A stretch of DNA of 64,000 nucleotides from Rhodospirillales bacterium (GCA_019455065.1 JACFNC010000014.1:39929-103928), one strand, 5' to 3'; positions 1 through 8,361 are shown, counted from the stretch's first letter. Program-made: numbers and translations. The notes: a model not told the origin generated them from the letters alone.

Positions 1-389
1 CGCCCGCGCCGGCGCAGGTACGCTACGCCGGCGGTACCGGCGATGCCGGCCAGCGCCAGCGGCCCCAGCCACAGGACGTAGGTCGCCGGCTTGAACGGCG
101 GATTGAGCAGGACGTAGTCGCCGTAACGATCGACCAGCCAGGCCTTGGCCTCCTCGTCGCTGTCGCCGGCGACCAGGCGCTGGCGCAGCAGGATGCGCAG
201 GTCGCGGGCGAGCTCGGCATTCGACTCCTCGATCGACTGGTTCTGGCACACCAGGCAGCGCAGTTCCTTTCCCAGTTCCTGGGCGCGCTGCTCCAGCACC
301 GGATCGGCCAGCATCTCGTCGGGCTCGACCGCGGCGGCGGGCGCGGCGGCGAGCAGGAGAGCGAGGACGGCAATCGATAGCTTGCGCAT
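1..389 (-). CDS. ccmH: Cytochrome c maturation protein CcmH (N-terminal part, runs off the left edge)
   Basis: CcmH is a membrane-anchored periplasmic thiol protein that reduces apocytochrome c so that heme can be ligated. The frame opens with a signal peptide (about residues 1-20, ending AAA) followed by the diagnostic LRCLVCQNQ motif with Cys45 and Cys48, then an amphipathic region and a membrane segment near residues 104-125. The 3' end lies outside the window, so any CcmI-like extension cannot be judged. It starts 2 bp after the ccmF stop, with a GGAGGG ribosome site inside the ccmF end, so the two are co-transcribed. Identity is firm; the gene is cut by the window, not broken. Confidence 0.93.
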   Translation of the reverse strand, partial: MRKLSIAVLALLLAAAPAAAVEPDEMLADPVLEQRAQELGKELRCLVCQNQSIEESNAELARDLRILLRQRLVAGDSDEEAKAWLVDRYGDYVLLNPPFKPATYVLWLGPLALAGIAGTAGVAYLRRRG

Positions 390-391
390 GA

Positions 392-2374
392 TCAGACCCT
401 CCTGGCGCCGGCGGGAACGGCGGTGCGCACCGGCGCCCCGATACGGAAGCGGCGGTCGGCCAGCGACAGCAGTCCGCCGAGGCCGAGCAGCACCGAGCCG
501 AGCCACAGCATGCCGACCAGCGGCTTCCAGTACAGGCGCACCGTCCAGCCGCCCTTTTCGTCGGGATCGCCGATCACCGCGTAGAGGTCGCCGACCAGGC
601 TGCTTTGGATCGCCGCCTCGGAGGTCGGCTGGCCGCGCACCGTATAGACGCGCTTCTCGGGCTCCAGCACCGCCACGGCGGCACCGTCGCGGGTCACCGT
701 GAATGTCGCCTGGGTGGTGGTGTAGTTGGGGCCGGTGCCGTCGCGGACCGCGTCCAGGGTGAAGCGGTAGTCGGCCACCGCCACGCTCTCGCCGATGCGC
801 ATGGTCTCGATTTTCTCGACCTGCCACAGCGAGGCGCCGGTGATGCCGAGGATCACCACCGCCAGTCCGAAATGCGCCGTCGCCATGCCCCAGGTGCCGC
901 CGGGCAGCCGCGCCAGCCGGCGTAGCGTCTCGGCCGGCGGGGCGCGGAATAGGCGGACGCGCTCGGCGAGGTCGGTCAGGGTGCCGACGCCGAGCCAGGC
1001 CGCCAGGCCGAGACCGAGCGCCGCCCAGGCGGCATCGGCGTCGGCGCTGAGCCAGATGCCGACAAAGGCGGCGATTAGGGCGGTGACGCCGGCCACGGTC
1101 AGGCGCTGCAGCGCGCCGGAAAGGTCGCCGCGCTTCCAGGCCAGCAGCGGCCCGAGGGCCATGACCAGGACCAGCGGCACCATCATCGGCAGGAAGGAGG
1201 CGTTGAAGAACGGCGGTCCGACCGAGATCTTGCCGCCGCCGAACACGTCGACGAACAGCGGGTACAGCGTGCCGAGCAGCACGGTCGCGGCGGCGGCGCT
1301 CATGATGACGTTGTTGAGCACCAGGCCGCCCTCGCGGCTGACCGGCGCGAACAGACCGCCGCCGCTGACCGCCTGGGCGCGGCGCGCGAACAGGGTCAGC
1401 GAGCCGCCGACGGTGGCGACCAGGAGCAGCAGGATGAAGGTGCCGCGGGTCGGATCCGTGGCGAAGGCATGGACGCTGGTCAGCACGCCCGAGCGCACCA
1501 GGAAGGTGCCGAGCAGGCTGAGCGAGAACGCGACGATCGCCAGCAGGATGGTCCAGCTTTTCAGGGTCTCGCGCTTCTCGACGACGATCGCCGAGTGCAA
1601 GAGCGCGGTGCCGGCCAGCCACGGCATGAACGATGCGTTCTCGACCGGATCCCAGTACCACCAGCCGCCCCAGCCGAGCTCGTAATACGCCCACCACGAG
1701 CCCAGCGCGATGCCGGCAGTCAGAAAGACCCAGGCGGCCAAGGTCCAGGGACGCACCCAGCGCGCCCACGCGGCGTCGACGCGGCCTTCCAGCAAGGCGG
1801 CGATGGCGAAGGAGAAGGCGATCGAGAAGCCGACATAGCCGAGATAGAGGAACGGCGGGTGCAGCACCAGGCCGATGTCCTGCAACAGCGGATTGAGGTC
1901 GTTGCCGTCGAGCGGCGGCCGGCCGACGCGCAGGAACGGATTCGAGGTGAACAGGATGAAGGCGGCGAAGCCGACGGCGATCATCGCCTGCACCGCCAAC
2001 ACCCGCGCCCGCAGGCCGGTGCGCAGGTTGCGCCCGAACGCCGCCACCGCCCAGCCGAACGCCGCCAGGATCAGTACCCACAGCAGCAGCGAGCCCTCGT
2101 GGTTCGCCCACACGCCGGAGATCTTGTAGAACAGCGGCTTGGTCGAGTGCGAGTTTTCGGCGACGTTGAGGACCGAGAAGTCGGAAACGACGTAGGCCCA
2201 GGTCAGGGCGGCGTAGGACGCGCCGACCAGCAGGAACTGGACCAACGCCGCCGGGCCGGCGGCGTTCATCCAGCGCAGGTCGCCGCGCCCGGCGCCGACC
2301 AGCGGCACCACCGCCTGGAACAGCGCGACGAATAGGGCAAGAACCAGGGCGTAATGCCCCAACTCGACGATCAT
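392..2374 (-). CDS. ccmF: Cytochrome c heme lyase subunit CcmF
   Basis: CcmF is the integral-membrane part of the heme lyase that attaches heme to CXXCH motifs on the periplasmic side. The 660 residues match the family length. Visible marks are many membrane segments, HPPFLYLGYVG near residue 172, and the Trp-rich WWD motif (GWGGWWYWDPVENASF, about 234-249), followed by a long periplasmic loop near the C-terminus. ccmH follows directly. ccmE is not adjacent and ccmG sits 6 kb away in another operon, so the locus is split compared with a standard ccmABCDEFGH cluster. A shared 20-bp operator candidate (2451-2470) lies 77 bp upstream of the ATG. Confidence 0.95.
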   Translation of the reverse strand: MIVELGHYALVLALFVALFQAVVPLVGAGRGDLRWMNAAGPAALVQFLLVGASYAALTWAYVVSDFSVLNVAENSHSTKPLFYKISGVWANHEGSLLLWVLILAAFGWAVAAFGRNLRTGLRARVLAVQAMIAVGFAAFILFTSNPFLRVGRPPLDGNDLNPLLQDIGLVLHPPFLYLGYVGFSIAFSFAIAALLEGRVDAAWARWVRPWTLAAWVFLTAGIALGSWWAYYELGWGGWWYWDPVENASFMPWLAGTALLHSAIVVEKRETLKSWTILLAIVAFSLSLLGTFLVRSGVLTSVHAFATDPTRGTFILLLLVATVGGSLTLFARRAQAVSGGGLFAPVSREGGLVLNNVIMSAAAATVLLGTLYPLFVDVFGGGKISVGPPFFNASFLPMMVPLVLVMALGPLLAWKRGDLSGALQRLTVAGVTALIAAFVGIWLSADADAAWAALGLGLAAWLGVGTLTDLAERVRLFRAPPAETLRRLARLPGGTWGMATAHFGLAVVILGITGASLWQVEKIETMRIGESVAVADYRFTLDAVRDGTGPNYTTTQATFTVTRDGAAVAVLEPEKRVYTVRGQPTSEAAIQSSLVGDLYAVIGDPDEKGGWTVRLYWKPLVGMLWLGSVLLGLGGLLSLADRRFRIGAPVRTAVPAGARRV

Positions 2375-2450
2375 CGGGATCCCCCTCGGATGCGAGATTG
2401 TTCACGCATCCCAGCCGAAAACTGTCGCCGGAGTTTGTCCTCGGGATCCC

Positions 2451-2470
2451 GATTTGGTGACAAACTGTGA
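2451..2470 (-). promoter_or_regulatory. Operator candidate, copy A of a 20-bp element shared by four promoters
   Basis: Read on the minus strand the site is TCACAGTTTGTCACCAAATC. It has CACA and CAC(C) 10 bp apart, the spacing expected for an OmpR-family response regulator, and can also be read as an inverted repeat TCACA-N3-TGTCA. It sits 77 bp upstream of ccmF. The same element occurs upstream of ccmG, the response regulator gene and a cytochrome c gene. Binding is inferred from recurrence and position only. Confidence 0.5.
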
Positions 2471-2660
2471 CTAAGCCGGACGACGGCCGCCCAATCTTGT
2501 CCGCATGAGAAGCGGAACGGTCCGCACGCCCGCCGTCGGCACCAACACCTGCTTCTCGCCGTGACGATTCCGTGGCCGCTGTTGCGTGATCCCACAGTTT
2601 TTGCGCTAGGATGACGAGGCTACACCCTGCCTGACCATCCGTGGGTTGCAGATCGGGAAG

Positions 2661-3704
2661 ATGAGACTCCACTCCCCCGTCGCCGTCGCGCTGGCCTCCG
2701 CCGCGCTGTTCGGCGCCAGCACGCCCTTCGCCAAGTTGCTTCTCGGCACGATGGAACTGTGGCTGCTGGCCGGCCTTTTGTATCTCGGCGCGGGCGTCGG
2801 TCTGGCGGGGTTCCGGATGATGCGCGGCAAGGCCTACGCCGAAACGCCGCTGCGGCGCCGCGACCTGCCTTGGATGGCCCTGGTGGTGCTGTTCGGCGGC
2901 GTGCTCGGGCCGCTGCTCCTGATGGCCGGCTTGGCGCGGACCGCCGCCGCCCCTGCCGCGCTGCTGCTCAATCTCGAGGGACTCGCCACGCTGGCCATCG
3001 CCTGGCTGGTCTTCGGCGAGAACGTCGACCGGCGCATTCTCGCCGGCGCCGCCGCCATCCTGGGCGGCGCGGTGCTGCTGTCGTGGACTCCCGGCCAGGG
3101 GCTGGCGCTCGGCTGGGGCGGCCTCGCCATCGTCGGTGCCTGCGTCGCCTGGGCCATCGACAACAATCTGACCCGCAAGGTTTCGGCCTCGGACCCGATC
3201 GAGGTTGCCGCGGTCAAGGGGCTGGTGGCCGGCAGCGTCAACGTCGCCATCGCCCTGGCACAGGGCGCGACGCTGCCGCCGCCCGGCGCCATCGCCGCCG
3301 CCGGGCTGGTCGGGTTTGCGGGCTACGGCGTCAGCCTCGCCCTGTTCATCGTGGCGCTGCGCCACCTCGGCACCGCCCGCACCGGCGCCTATTTCGCCAC
3401 GGCGCCGTTCCTCGGCGCGGCGCTCGCCGTGGCGCTGTTCGCGGAACCGCTGTCGCCGACGCTGATCGCCGCCGGCCTGCTGATGGCGGCCGGCGTGTAC
3501 CTGCACGTCATCGAGCGTCACGAGCACGAGCACGTCCACGAGCCGCTGGAACACGAGCACCGCCACGTCCACGATCGGCACCACCGCCACGACCATGGCC
3601 CCGAAACGCCGCCGGGCGAGCCGCACACGCATGTGCATCGCCACGCGCGGATGATCCATCGCCACCCGCATTATCCGGATCTCCACCACCGGCATCCACA
3701 TTGA
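2661..3704 (+). CDS. EamA/DMT-family inner-membrane transporter with a His-rich C-terminal tail
   Basis: This is a 347-residue drug/metabolite-type exporter with two EamA repeats of about five helices each (residues about 1-140 and 145-280). The last 66 residues are hydrophilic and contain 24 histidines (HEHEHVHE, HVHDRHHRHDH and similar runs), which is unusual for the family and suggests a cytoplasmic metal-binding tail. The ATG at 2661 has GGGAAG just upstream; an in-frame TTG 15 bp earlier is less likely. It lies beside periplasmic redox and calcium-binding genes. The transported substrate cannot be read from sequence; divalent metal handling is an inference from the tail. Confidence 0.85.
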   Translation: MRLHSPVAVALASAALFGASTPFAKLLLGTMELWLLAGLLYLGAGVGLAGFRMMRGKAYAETPLRRRDLPWMALVVLFGGVLGPLLLMAGLARTAAAPAALLLNLEGLATLAIAWLVFGENVDRRILAGAAAILGGAVLLSWTPGQGLALGWGGLAIVGACVAWAIDNNLTRKVSASDPIEVAAVKGLVAGSVNVAIALAQGATLPPPGAIAAAGLVGFAGYGVSLALFIVALRHLGTARTGAYFATAPFLGAALAVALFAEPLSPTLIAAGLLMAAGVYLHVIERHEHEHVHEPLEHEHRHVHDRHHRHDHGPETPPGEPHTHVHRHARMIHRHPHYPDLHHRHPH

Positions 3705-3787
3705 GCGGATCAGATCGGGCTAAATTAGCGGGAACAAATCCTCCGCCCGGCCATTGGCTCGTGAGACCCAAGGCAAAGGAGGACCCG

Positions 3788-4216
3788 ATGCGATCCATTC
3801 TCCTGACGGGAGCGCTTGTGCTTGCGGTGCCCGCGTCCGCGAACGCCGCCGAGCAGGCCGGCTTCGGCCAGATCGACGCCGACAACGACGGCGCCGTCAC
3901 CTGGACCGAAGTTCTCGATCGTCACCGCACGGCGTTCGAGCGCATGGACAAGAACGGGAACGGCACCGTCGATCAGGCCGAATTCGCCGCATTTCCCGGC
4001 ATCGTCGCCGGCGGCCGTGGTCAGGACCAGGCGATGCGCGATCGCCGGTTCCAGCGGTTCGACGGCAACGGCGACGGCCGCCTCGGCTTCGACGAATATT
4101 CCGGCGGCCACCGCCGCATGTTCGACCGTGCCGACGCCAACGACGACGGCCGCGTGACGCGACAGGAGTTCGCCGATCTGCGTCAGGCCCGCCGTCAGCA
4201 GGCGCGGGGGCAGTGA
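3788..4216 (+). CDS. Exported EF-hand calcium-binding protein
   Basis: This small exported protein of 142 residues has a signal peptide (about residues 1-20, ending ANAA). Four EF-hand loops follow: DADNDGAVTWTE, DKNGNGTVDQAE, DGNGDGRLGFDE and DANDDGRVTRQE. Every loop keeps the Asp/Asn ligands at positions 1, 3 and 5 and the acidic residue at position 12, so all four should bind calcium. AAGGAGGACCCG precedes the ATG. The DUF302 gene begins 1 bp after its stop, so they form a two-gene operon. The partner is unknown; family knowledge supports only calcium binding in the periplasm. Confidence 0.88.
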   Translation: MRSILLTGALVLAVPASANAAEQAGFGQIDADNDGAVTWTEVLDRHRTAFERMDKNGNGTVDQAEFAAFPGIVAGGRGQDQAMRDRRFQRFDGNGDGRLGFDEYSGGHRRMFDRADANDDGRVTRQEFADLRQARRQQARGQ

Positions 4217-4217
4217 C

Positions 4218-4604
4218 ATGAGCTATTTCGAAGCCAGGCTGCTGAGCGGCGAAACCGTCGCCGGCGCCACCGCTCGCGTGACCGAGGCACTGAAGGCGCA
4301 GGGCTTCGGCGTGCTGACGACCATCGACGTCAAGGAGACGCTGAAGGCCAAGATCGGCGCCGACTTCCGGCCGTACACCATCCTCGGCGCCTGCAATCCC
4401 GCCCTGGCGCATCAGGCGCTGCAGGCCGAGGAGCACATCGGGCTGATGCTGCCGTGCAACGTCGTCGTCCAGGAGAAGGACGGCGGCGCCGAGGTCGCCG
4501 CGGTCGACCCGGTGGCCTCGATGGCGGCGGTCGGCAATCCGACCCTCGCGGGCATCGCCGAACAGGTTCGCGACCGCCTGCGCCAGGTCGTTCAGGCGCT
4601 GTAA
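4218..4604 (+). CDS. DUF302 family protein
   Basis: The product has 128 residues and no signal peptide. It matches the DUF302 fold: an N-terminal beta-alpha unit (SYFEARLLSGETVAGATARV), then DVKETLKAKIG, the family signature GACNPALAHQAL, and LMLPCNVVVQ. DUF302 proteins have no settled biochemical role but recur beside sulfur, redox and metal-stress genes, which fits this region. It is translationally coupled to the EF-hand gene (1-bp gap). It ends at a perfect hairpin that separates it from the convergent PRC-barrel gene. Confidence 0.88.
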   Translation: MSYFEARLLSGETVAGATARVTEALKAQGFGVLTTIDVKETLKAKIGADFRPYTILGACNPALAHQALQAEEHIGLMLPCNVVVQEKDGGAEVAAVDPVASMAAVGNPTLAGIAEQVRDRLRQVVQAL

Positions 4605-4613
4605 CAACGGCGT

Positions 4614-4636
4614 GCAGGGGCGCCGGGCGCCCCTGC
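4614..4636. terminator. Hairpin between two convergent genes
   Basis: A perfect 10-bp stem (GCAGGGGCGC / GCGCCCCTGC) with a 3-nt loop fills almost the entire gap between the convergent DUF302 and PRC-barrel genes. No T-tract follows on either strand, so intrinsic termination is uncertain, but its placement suits a bidirectional transcript end. Confidence 0.5.
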
Positions 4637-5308
4637 TCAGTCGCCGTCGCCGTCCGCCGGCGGCGCCGCCTGGCTCGCCAGTTCCTGCTGCGACACCCTG
4701 GCGGCATAGACGACCATGTTCTTGCCGGCGACCAGCTCCTCGAGCGGCACCACCACGCGCTCATTGCCGAAATCGATGAAGCCGAACCAGTCGATGGCGC
4801 CGCCGGTCTTCAGCACGGCATAGCTCCGGCCGTCCTGCCGGCGCACGACCTCGTCGATCTCGGCGATGCGGTGGCCTTCGGCATTGACCACGTCCTTGCC
4901 GGGGCCGTCGTCCGCGTCGATCTTCGGCGGGGCGGTAACGACGCCTGGATCGGCGGCTCGGAGCGCGGCGGCGCTGGCGGCGAGCACCTCGGCGGCCTTT
5001 GCGGGATCGCCGTTCTGCAGCGCCTGCCGCGCGTGCTTCATCGCCCCCGACGCCTGCTTCGCCAAAGCCGCGAGTGGTGGCGGCGCGGCGTGATCGAAGA
5101 CAAGCGCAACCCGCTCGGCCGCATCGAGCGCCTTGGTCGCCTCCAGCCGCGCATCCTGCTCGCGCAAGGCTTCGGCGGCGCGGTCGGCGGAACTCGCCAA
5201 GCCGTCGATCAGCGTCGCGAACCGGCCCGCGACCGGCGCCTCGGCAGCGGCAAGCGGCGCAGCCGAGACAAGGGCGGCGAATGCCATGGTCATTGCGAGT
5301 TTCCGCAT
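4637..5308 (-). CDS. Exported PRC-barrel domain protein
   Basis: The 223-residue product has a signal peptide (MRKLAMTMAFAALVSAAPLA...). A helical Ala-rich middle follows (about 25-125, EALREQDARLEATKALDAAER and repeats of the pattern, suggestive of a helical bundle). The C-terminal PRC-barrel-like segment (about 140-205) contains GHRIAEIDEVVRRQDGRSY and VVVPLEELVAGKN. PRC-barrel domains are found in RNA-processing and photosynthetic reaction-centre proteins and in many exported proteins of unknown role. The ATG at 5308 is 5 bp from the stop of the upstream DUF4396 gene, so they are one operon. The function is not known. Confidence 0.75.
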   Translation of the reverse strand: MRKLAMTMAFAALVSAAPLAAAEAPVAGRFATLIDGLASSADRAAEALREQDARLEATKALDAAERVALVFDHAAPPPLAALAKQASGAMKHARQALQNGDPAKAAEVLAASAAALRAADPGVVTAPPKIDADDGPGKDVVNAEGHRIAEIDEVVRRQDGRSYAVLKTGGAIDWFGFIDFGNERVVVPLEELVAGKNMVVYAARVSQQELASQAAPPADGDGD

Positions 5309-5313
5309 CTGCC

Positions 5314-6063
5314 TCACCCGTGCTGCTGTTTCATCTGCTTGAGCATGTGCTCGTGACCTTGTCCGTGCTTCCAGCCGATGGCGACCAGCCAGTAGTTCAT
5401 CGGATAGGTCAGGACGAAGCCCACGATCAGCCCCAGCGCGCCGAAGGTCCAAAACGCGAAGGTGTTCGGCATCGGCTGCGCCCCGACCACCGAGGGCGTC
5501 ACCTGCGCCATCACCAGCCCCATGCCGAGCATCACCGTGATCATCGAGAAAAACTCGGCGCGGCCGCCCTTCCAGATCGCCGCGAACCAGCCGTTGCCGT
5601 GCAGCCGCATCGCCCAGGTCTGAAAGATGAACCAGCCCAGAAGGTAACCGATCAGGTATTCGAACCAGAACTCGCGCCAGAACGGAAAGCCGAACACGCG
5701 GGCGAGCACCATGGCGGTCATGATGCCGAGACCGTCGCCGCCGACGCAGTGGATGGCCGAGGCCACGACCTTGCGCCAGGTCGGCTGCGAGTATTCGGTG
5801 AAGCGCTTCATCTTCGCTTCGTGGCCCTCGTACCGGGCGATGTCGGAGGGCCGCGACGTCACCAGATAGAGCACGATGCCGATCGCCGAAAAGAAAAAGA
5901 TGATGATCGGCCAAGCGACCTTCAGCGGCGGATTGAGCGCGCTGTTGGCGGTCTGCGCGTCGTAGACCATCCACACCACGCCCAGGGTGCCGATCGCGTA
6001 CCAGGTGATCGCGAACCACGGTTCGGCCATGAACGGCAATGTCTCGGCCAGGAAGCTCAGCAT
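5314..6063 (-). CDS. DUF4396 family integral membrane protein
   Basis: This 249-residue polytopic membrane protein has about six hydrophobic segments. It carries features typical of DUF4396: HCVGGDGLGIMTAMVLARV, FWFEYLIGYLLGWFIFQ, and TYPMNYWLVAIGWKHGQGHEHM at the C-terminus, where His and Met residues cluster near the membrane face. The family often sits with copper-handling and cupredoxin genes, but its activity is not established. The ATG at 6063 has CCGGAGATCGAG upstream; a longer frame to 6156 lacks this. It is expressed divergently from the gene at 6210. Confidence 0.85.
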   Translation of the reverse strand: MLSFLAETLPFMAEPWFAITWYAIGTLGVVWMVYDAQTANSALNPPLKVAWPIIIFFFSAIGIVLYLVTSRPSDIARYEGHEAKMKRFTEYSQPTWRKVVASAIHCVGGDGLGIMTAMVLARVFGFPFWREFWFEYLIGYLLGWFIFQTWAMRLHGNGWFAAIWKGGRAEFFSMITVMLGMGLVMAQVTPSVVGAQPMPNTFAFWTFGALGLIVGFVLTYPMNYWLVAIGWKHGQGHEHMLKQMKQQHG

Positions 6064-6209
6064 CTCGATCTCCGGTGACAGGCTGCGATCCCTTGGCGAA
6101 ACAACGGAAACGGCTTGGTGTTCCGGCCGGTGGGGCGGCGTCACAATTCGAAACACTTTCCCGCCGGGCAGACAAAAACTGGCGACGCATCGCGGATAGG
6201 CTCGACGCC

Positions 6210-7100
6210 ATGATGGAACGACACTCCCGCCGCCGCCTGCTCGCCCTCGCCCTGTTCGGCGCCGGCATGTACGGCCTCGGCCTCGAGACGCCGCGCATCC
6301 TGCGGCTGTTCGAGCGCGACCACCTCGGCGAGGCGGCGCGGGCGGTGATCCCAGACGCGCCGGTCTGGACCGGGATGACGCTCGGGCAGGCCATGGTGCG
6401 GCTGGTCGCGGGCGGGGTGATCGATCCGAACAAGATGGCGGCGACCTACGAGCGACGCGGCGGCCTGCCGGGCTGGGCGGCGCAGGCGCTGAAGGCGGCC
6501 TCGCCCGAGGCGGTGGTGCTGTCGCCGCGGACGGCGCCGGTGCTGCTCAACCTGCTCTGGGCACTGGGGTTGGCCAACCGCATGGAGGCCAACGCGACCA
6601 GCCGCCTTGCCGGTCCCGACGGCGCCGGCTTCGCCAGCACCGGCGGCTGGACGCTGGGCCGTGCCGAAACGGGCGGCGGCTACTTCAACACCGTCGCGGC
6701 CGTGCCGCTGACGCCTTCGCAGGAGGCGCGGGTGGTGGCGATCGCCGACGCCACCTACCGGCCGTGCTGCGACAACTCGGCCTTCTTTCAGGACTGCAAT
6801 CATGGCTCGGCGATGCTGGGGCTGATCCAGCTCGCCGTCGCCCATGGCTTGAGCGATGACGCGGTCTGGCGCCTGGCCAAGGCGGCCAACGGCCTGTGGT
6901 ACCCCGAGCAATACGTCGAGATGGCGGTGTGGTTCCGCGAATACGAGGGCACCGCCTGGGCGGCCGTCGAGCCGCGCCGCGCCTTGGGCCGCGAGATGTC
7001 GTCGCTGACCGCCTGGCGCAGAACCGTCCACGACCGTCTCGTCCGCGACGGCCTGATCGCCGAGCAGCGGCCGTCGGGCGGCGGCGGCTGCGCCGTCTGA
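6210..7100 (+). CDS. Conserved exported or anchored protein with CC...C motif, function unknown
   Basis: I do not recognise this 296-residue protein. The N-terminus is basic and then hydrophobic (MMERHSRRRLLALALFGAGM), consistent with a signal anchor or a weak Tat signal. The middle is Ala-rich. A conserved-looking core around residues 190-210 reads YRPCCDNSAFFQDCNHGSAM, and the C-terminus ends GGGGCAV. The CC-x10-C-x-H pattern looks like a metal- or heme-binding or redox site, which is inference. It heads a run of four more tightly spaced genes, ending with a cytochrome c, so it likely acts with them at the membrane. Confidence 0.7.
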   Translation: MMERHSRRRLLALALFGAGMYGLGLETPRILRLFERDHLGEAARAVIPDAPVWTGMTLGQAMVRLVAGGVIDPNKMAATYERRGGLPGWAAQALKAASPEAVVLSPRTAPVLLNLLWALGLANRMEANATSRLAGPDGAGFASTGGWTLGRAETGGGYFNTVAAVPLTPSQEARVVAIADATYRPCCDNSAFFQDCNHGSAMLGLIQLAVAHGLSDDAVWRLAKAANGLWYPEQYVEMAVWFREYEGTAWAAVEPRRALGREMSSLTAWRRTVHDRLVRDGLIAEQRPSGGGGCAV

Positions 7101-7124
7101 ACCAACGAATAAGGGAGGAGAGGC

Positions 7125-7451
7125 ATGAACGAGACCAACATCGTCAAGCGCAAGATCAAGGTCGCGGGCCTGGACGACTGTAGTCGCGACGTCGGCGAAT
7201 GGCTGCGTTCGGTCGACGGCGTCGTCGATGCCGAGGCCAGCCCGGATACCGGCCGCGTGACCGTGTCATACGACCTGCGCCAATGCACCCTGCCGCAGGT
7301 CGCCGAGCGCCTGGAGGCGATCGGACTGCGGCCGTCGAACCACGTGCTCGACCGGCTGCGCCGCGGCTGGGCCTCGTTCACCGAAGACAACATCCGCTCC
7401 AGCCTCGGCCACCAGGGCCATTGCTGTTCGAAACCGCCGGCCGGCCGCTAA
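7125..7451 (+). CDS. HMA-like (CopZ-type fold) small protein with an incomplete metal site
   Basis: The 108-residue protein has an N-terminal heavy-metal-associated-like fold (about 8-70): KIKVAGLDDCSRDVGEWLRSVDG, then VTVSYD and AERLEAIGL. In true HMA domains the loop is CXXC; here the equivalent positions read DDCSRD, leaving one Cys. The C-terminal tail holds HCCSKPP, which could supply further thiols. GGGAGGAGAGGC precedes the ATG. It sits between the CC...C protein and a DUF2933 protein in the same operon. A metallochaperone role is plausible, but the altered loop means the ligand set is unproven. Confidence 0.75.
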   Translation: MNETNIVKRKIKVAGLDDCSRDVGEWLRSVDGVVDAEASPDTGRVTVSYDLRQCTLPQVAERLEAIGLRPSNHVLDRLRRGWASFTEDNIRSSLGHQGHCCSKPPAGR

Positions 7452-7463
7452 AGGAGACCCGCC

Positions 7464-7754
7464 ATGAACCTGAATTCCCTGCTGCGCTCGCCGATGGGCC
7501 TGTGCATCATCCTGATGGGCGGCCTCGCGGTCGTGTTCTTCGCCGGCAGCGGCGGCGAAGCGACGGCCGGCGCCGAGCAGCCGTCGCTGTGGATATCGCT
7601 GCTGCCGATGCTGCTGTGCGTCGGCGTGCACCTCTTGATGTGCGGCGGCCACAAGCATGGCAAGGACGGCGCGTCCTGCCACAAGGACAAGAAGACCGCC
7701 GAGGCACCGGAAAGCACGCCGGCCCTGGTTACCAAACCTGCCGACGGCGGCTGA
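7464..7754 (+). CDS. DUF2933 small membrane protein
   Basis: A 96-residue protein with two membrane helices (about 9-28 and 40-60; MGLCIILMGGLAVVFFAG and LLPMLLCVGVHLLMCG). A Cys/His/Lys-rich cytoplasmic tail follows (CGGHKHGKDGASCHKDKK). This arrangement, with the ..MCGGH.. boundary, is typical of DUF2933, found beside copper and periplasmic redox genes in proteobacteria; its activity is unknown. It follows the HMA-like gene by 12 bp with a GGAG ribosome site. Confidence 0.82.
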   Translation: MNLNSLLRSPMGLCIILMGGLAVVFFAGSGGEATAGAEQPSLWISLLPMLLCVGVHLLMCGGHKHGKDGASCHKDKKTAEAPESTPALVTKPADGG

Positions 7755-7776
7755 GGCCTTTGAAGGGAGGCGCATC

Positions 7777-7902
7777 ATGGATTACGTGCTGCCAGCCGTC
7801 TTCGCCGTCGGAATCGCGTGGCTCCTGATGCGCACCATCGTCGACAGCCAGGACGCCGACCCGCCGAACGCCAAGGACAAACCCAAGGGACCCGCGACAT
7901 GA
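7777..7902 (+). CDS. Small single-pass membrane protein, 41 residues
   Basis: The reading frame MDYVLPAVFAVGIAWLLMRT... has one membrane helix (residues about 3-18) and a short charged tail. GAAGGGAGGCGCATC precedes the ATG, a strong ribosome site, and its stop overlaps the ATG of the cytochrome c gene (ATGA), indicating translational coupling. Its size and position suggest an assembly or anchoring subunit for the adjacent cytochrome; no family was recognised. Confidence 0.65.
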   Translation: MDYVLPAVFAVGIAWLLMRTIVDSQDADPPNAKDKPKGPAT

Positions 7903-8348
7903 GGCTCACCATCCTGCTTGCCGGCGGCGGGGCTGGGCTGGCACTGGCCGCCGCCCTCGGCGGCTGGCTGGCGCTGGCGCCGGCGGCCGGCGCCGATCCG
8001 AGCGATCCGGCGCAAGTCGCGCGCGGCCAAGCCGTGTACGCCGACTTCTGCGCCTCTTGTCACGGCGCCGACCTTGAAGGCCAGCCGGACTGGAAGACCC
8101 GCAACGCCGCGGGCCGCCTGCCGGCGCCGCCGCACGACGTCACCGGCCATACCTGGCACCACCCGGACGCGATGCTGTTCGACATCACGAAGAACGGCAT
8201 CGCCGCCATCGCGCCGCCCGGCTACGAGAGCGACATGCCCGGCTTCGGCGAAGCGCTGTCGGACGACGACATCTGGGCGGCGCTCGCCTTCATCAAGAGC
8301 CGCTGGCCCGCCGAAACCCTGCGCCGACAGCAGGCGGTTGGTGGCTGA
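7899..8348 (+). CDS. Monoheme c-type cytochrome (class I)
   Basis: This 149-residue electron carrier has an N-terminal signal or anchor (about 1-32), then GQAVYADFCASCHGADLEG with the CXXCH heme site, and a distal methionine in ESDMPGFGEALSDDDIWAAL. The WHHPDAMLFDITKNG segment resembles small cytochromes of copper and sulfur clusters and the cytochrome at 16357-16797. It is the last gene of the 6210-8348 operon. Its maturation would need the ccm genes on either side. The electron partner is unknown. Confidence 0.9.
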   Translation: MRLTILLAGGGAGLALAAALGGWLALAPAAGADPSDPAQVARGQAVYADFCASCHGADLEGQPDWKTRNAAGRLPAPPHDVTGHTWHHPDAMLFDITKNGIAAIAPPGYESDMPGFGEALSDDDIWAALAFIKSRWPAETLRRQQAVGG

Positions 8349-8361
8349 GCGAAAGCGGTCG

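Noticed and set aside
23..373. A 116-codon minus-strand frame at the left edge
   Set aside because: It is an out-of-frame reading of ccmH, whose true frame has a signal peptide and the LRCLVCQNQ motif and runs off the window.
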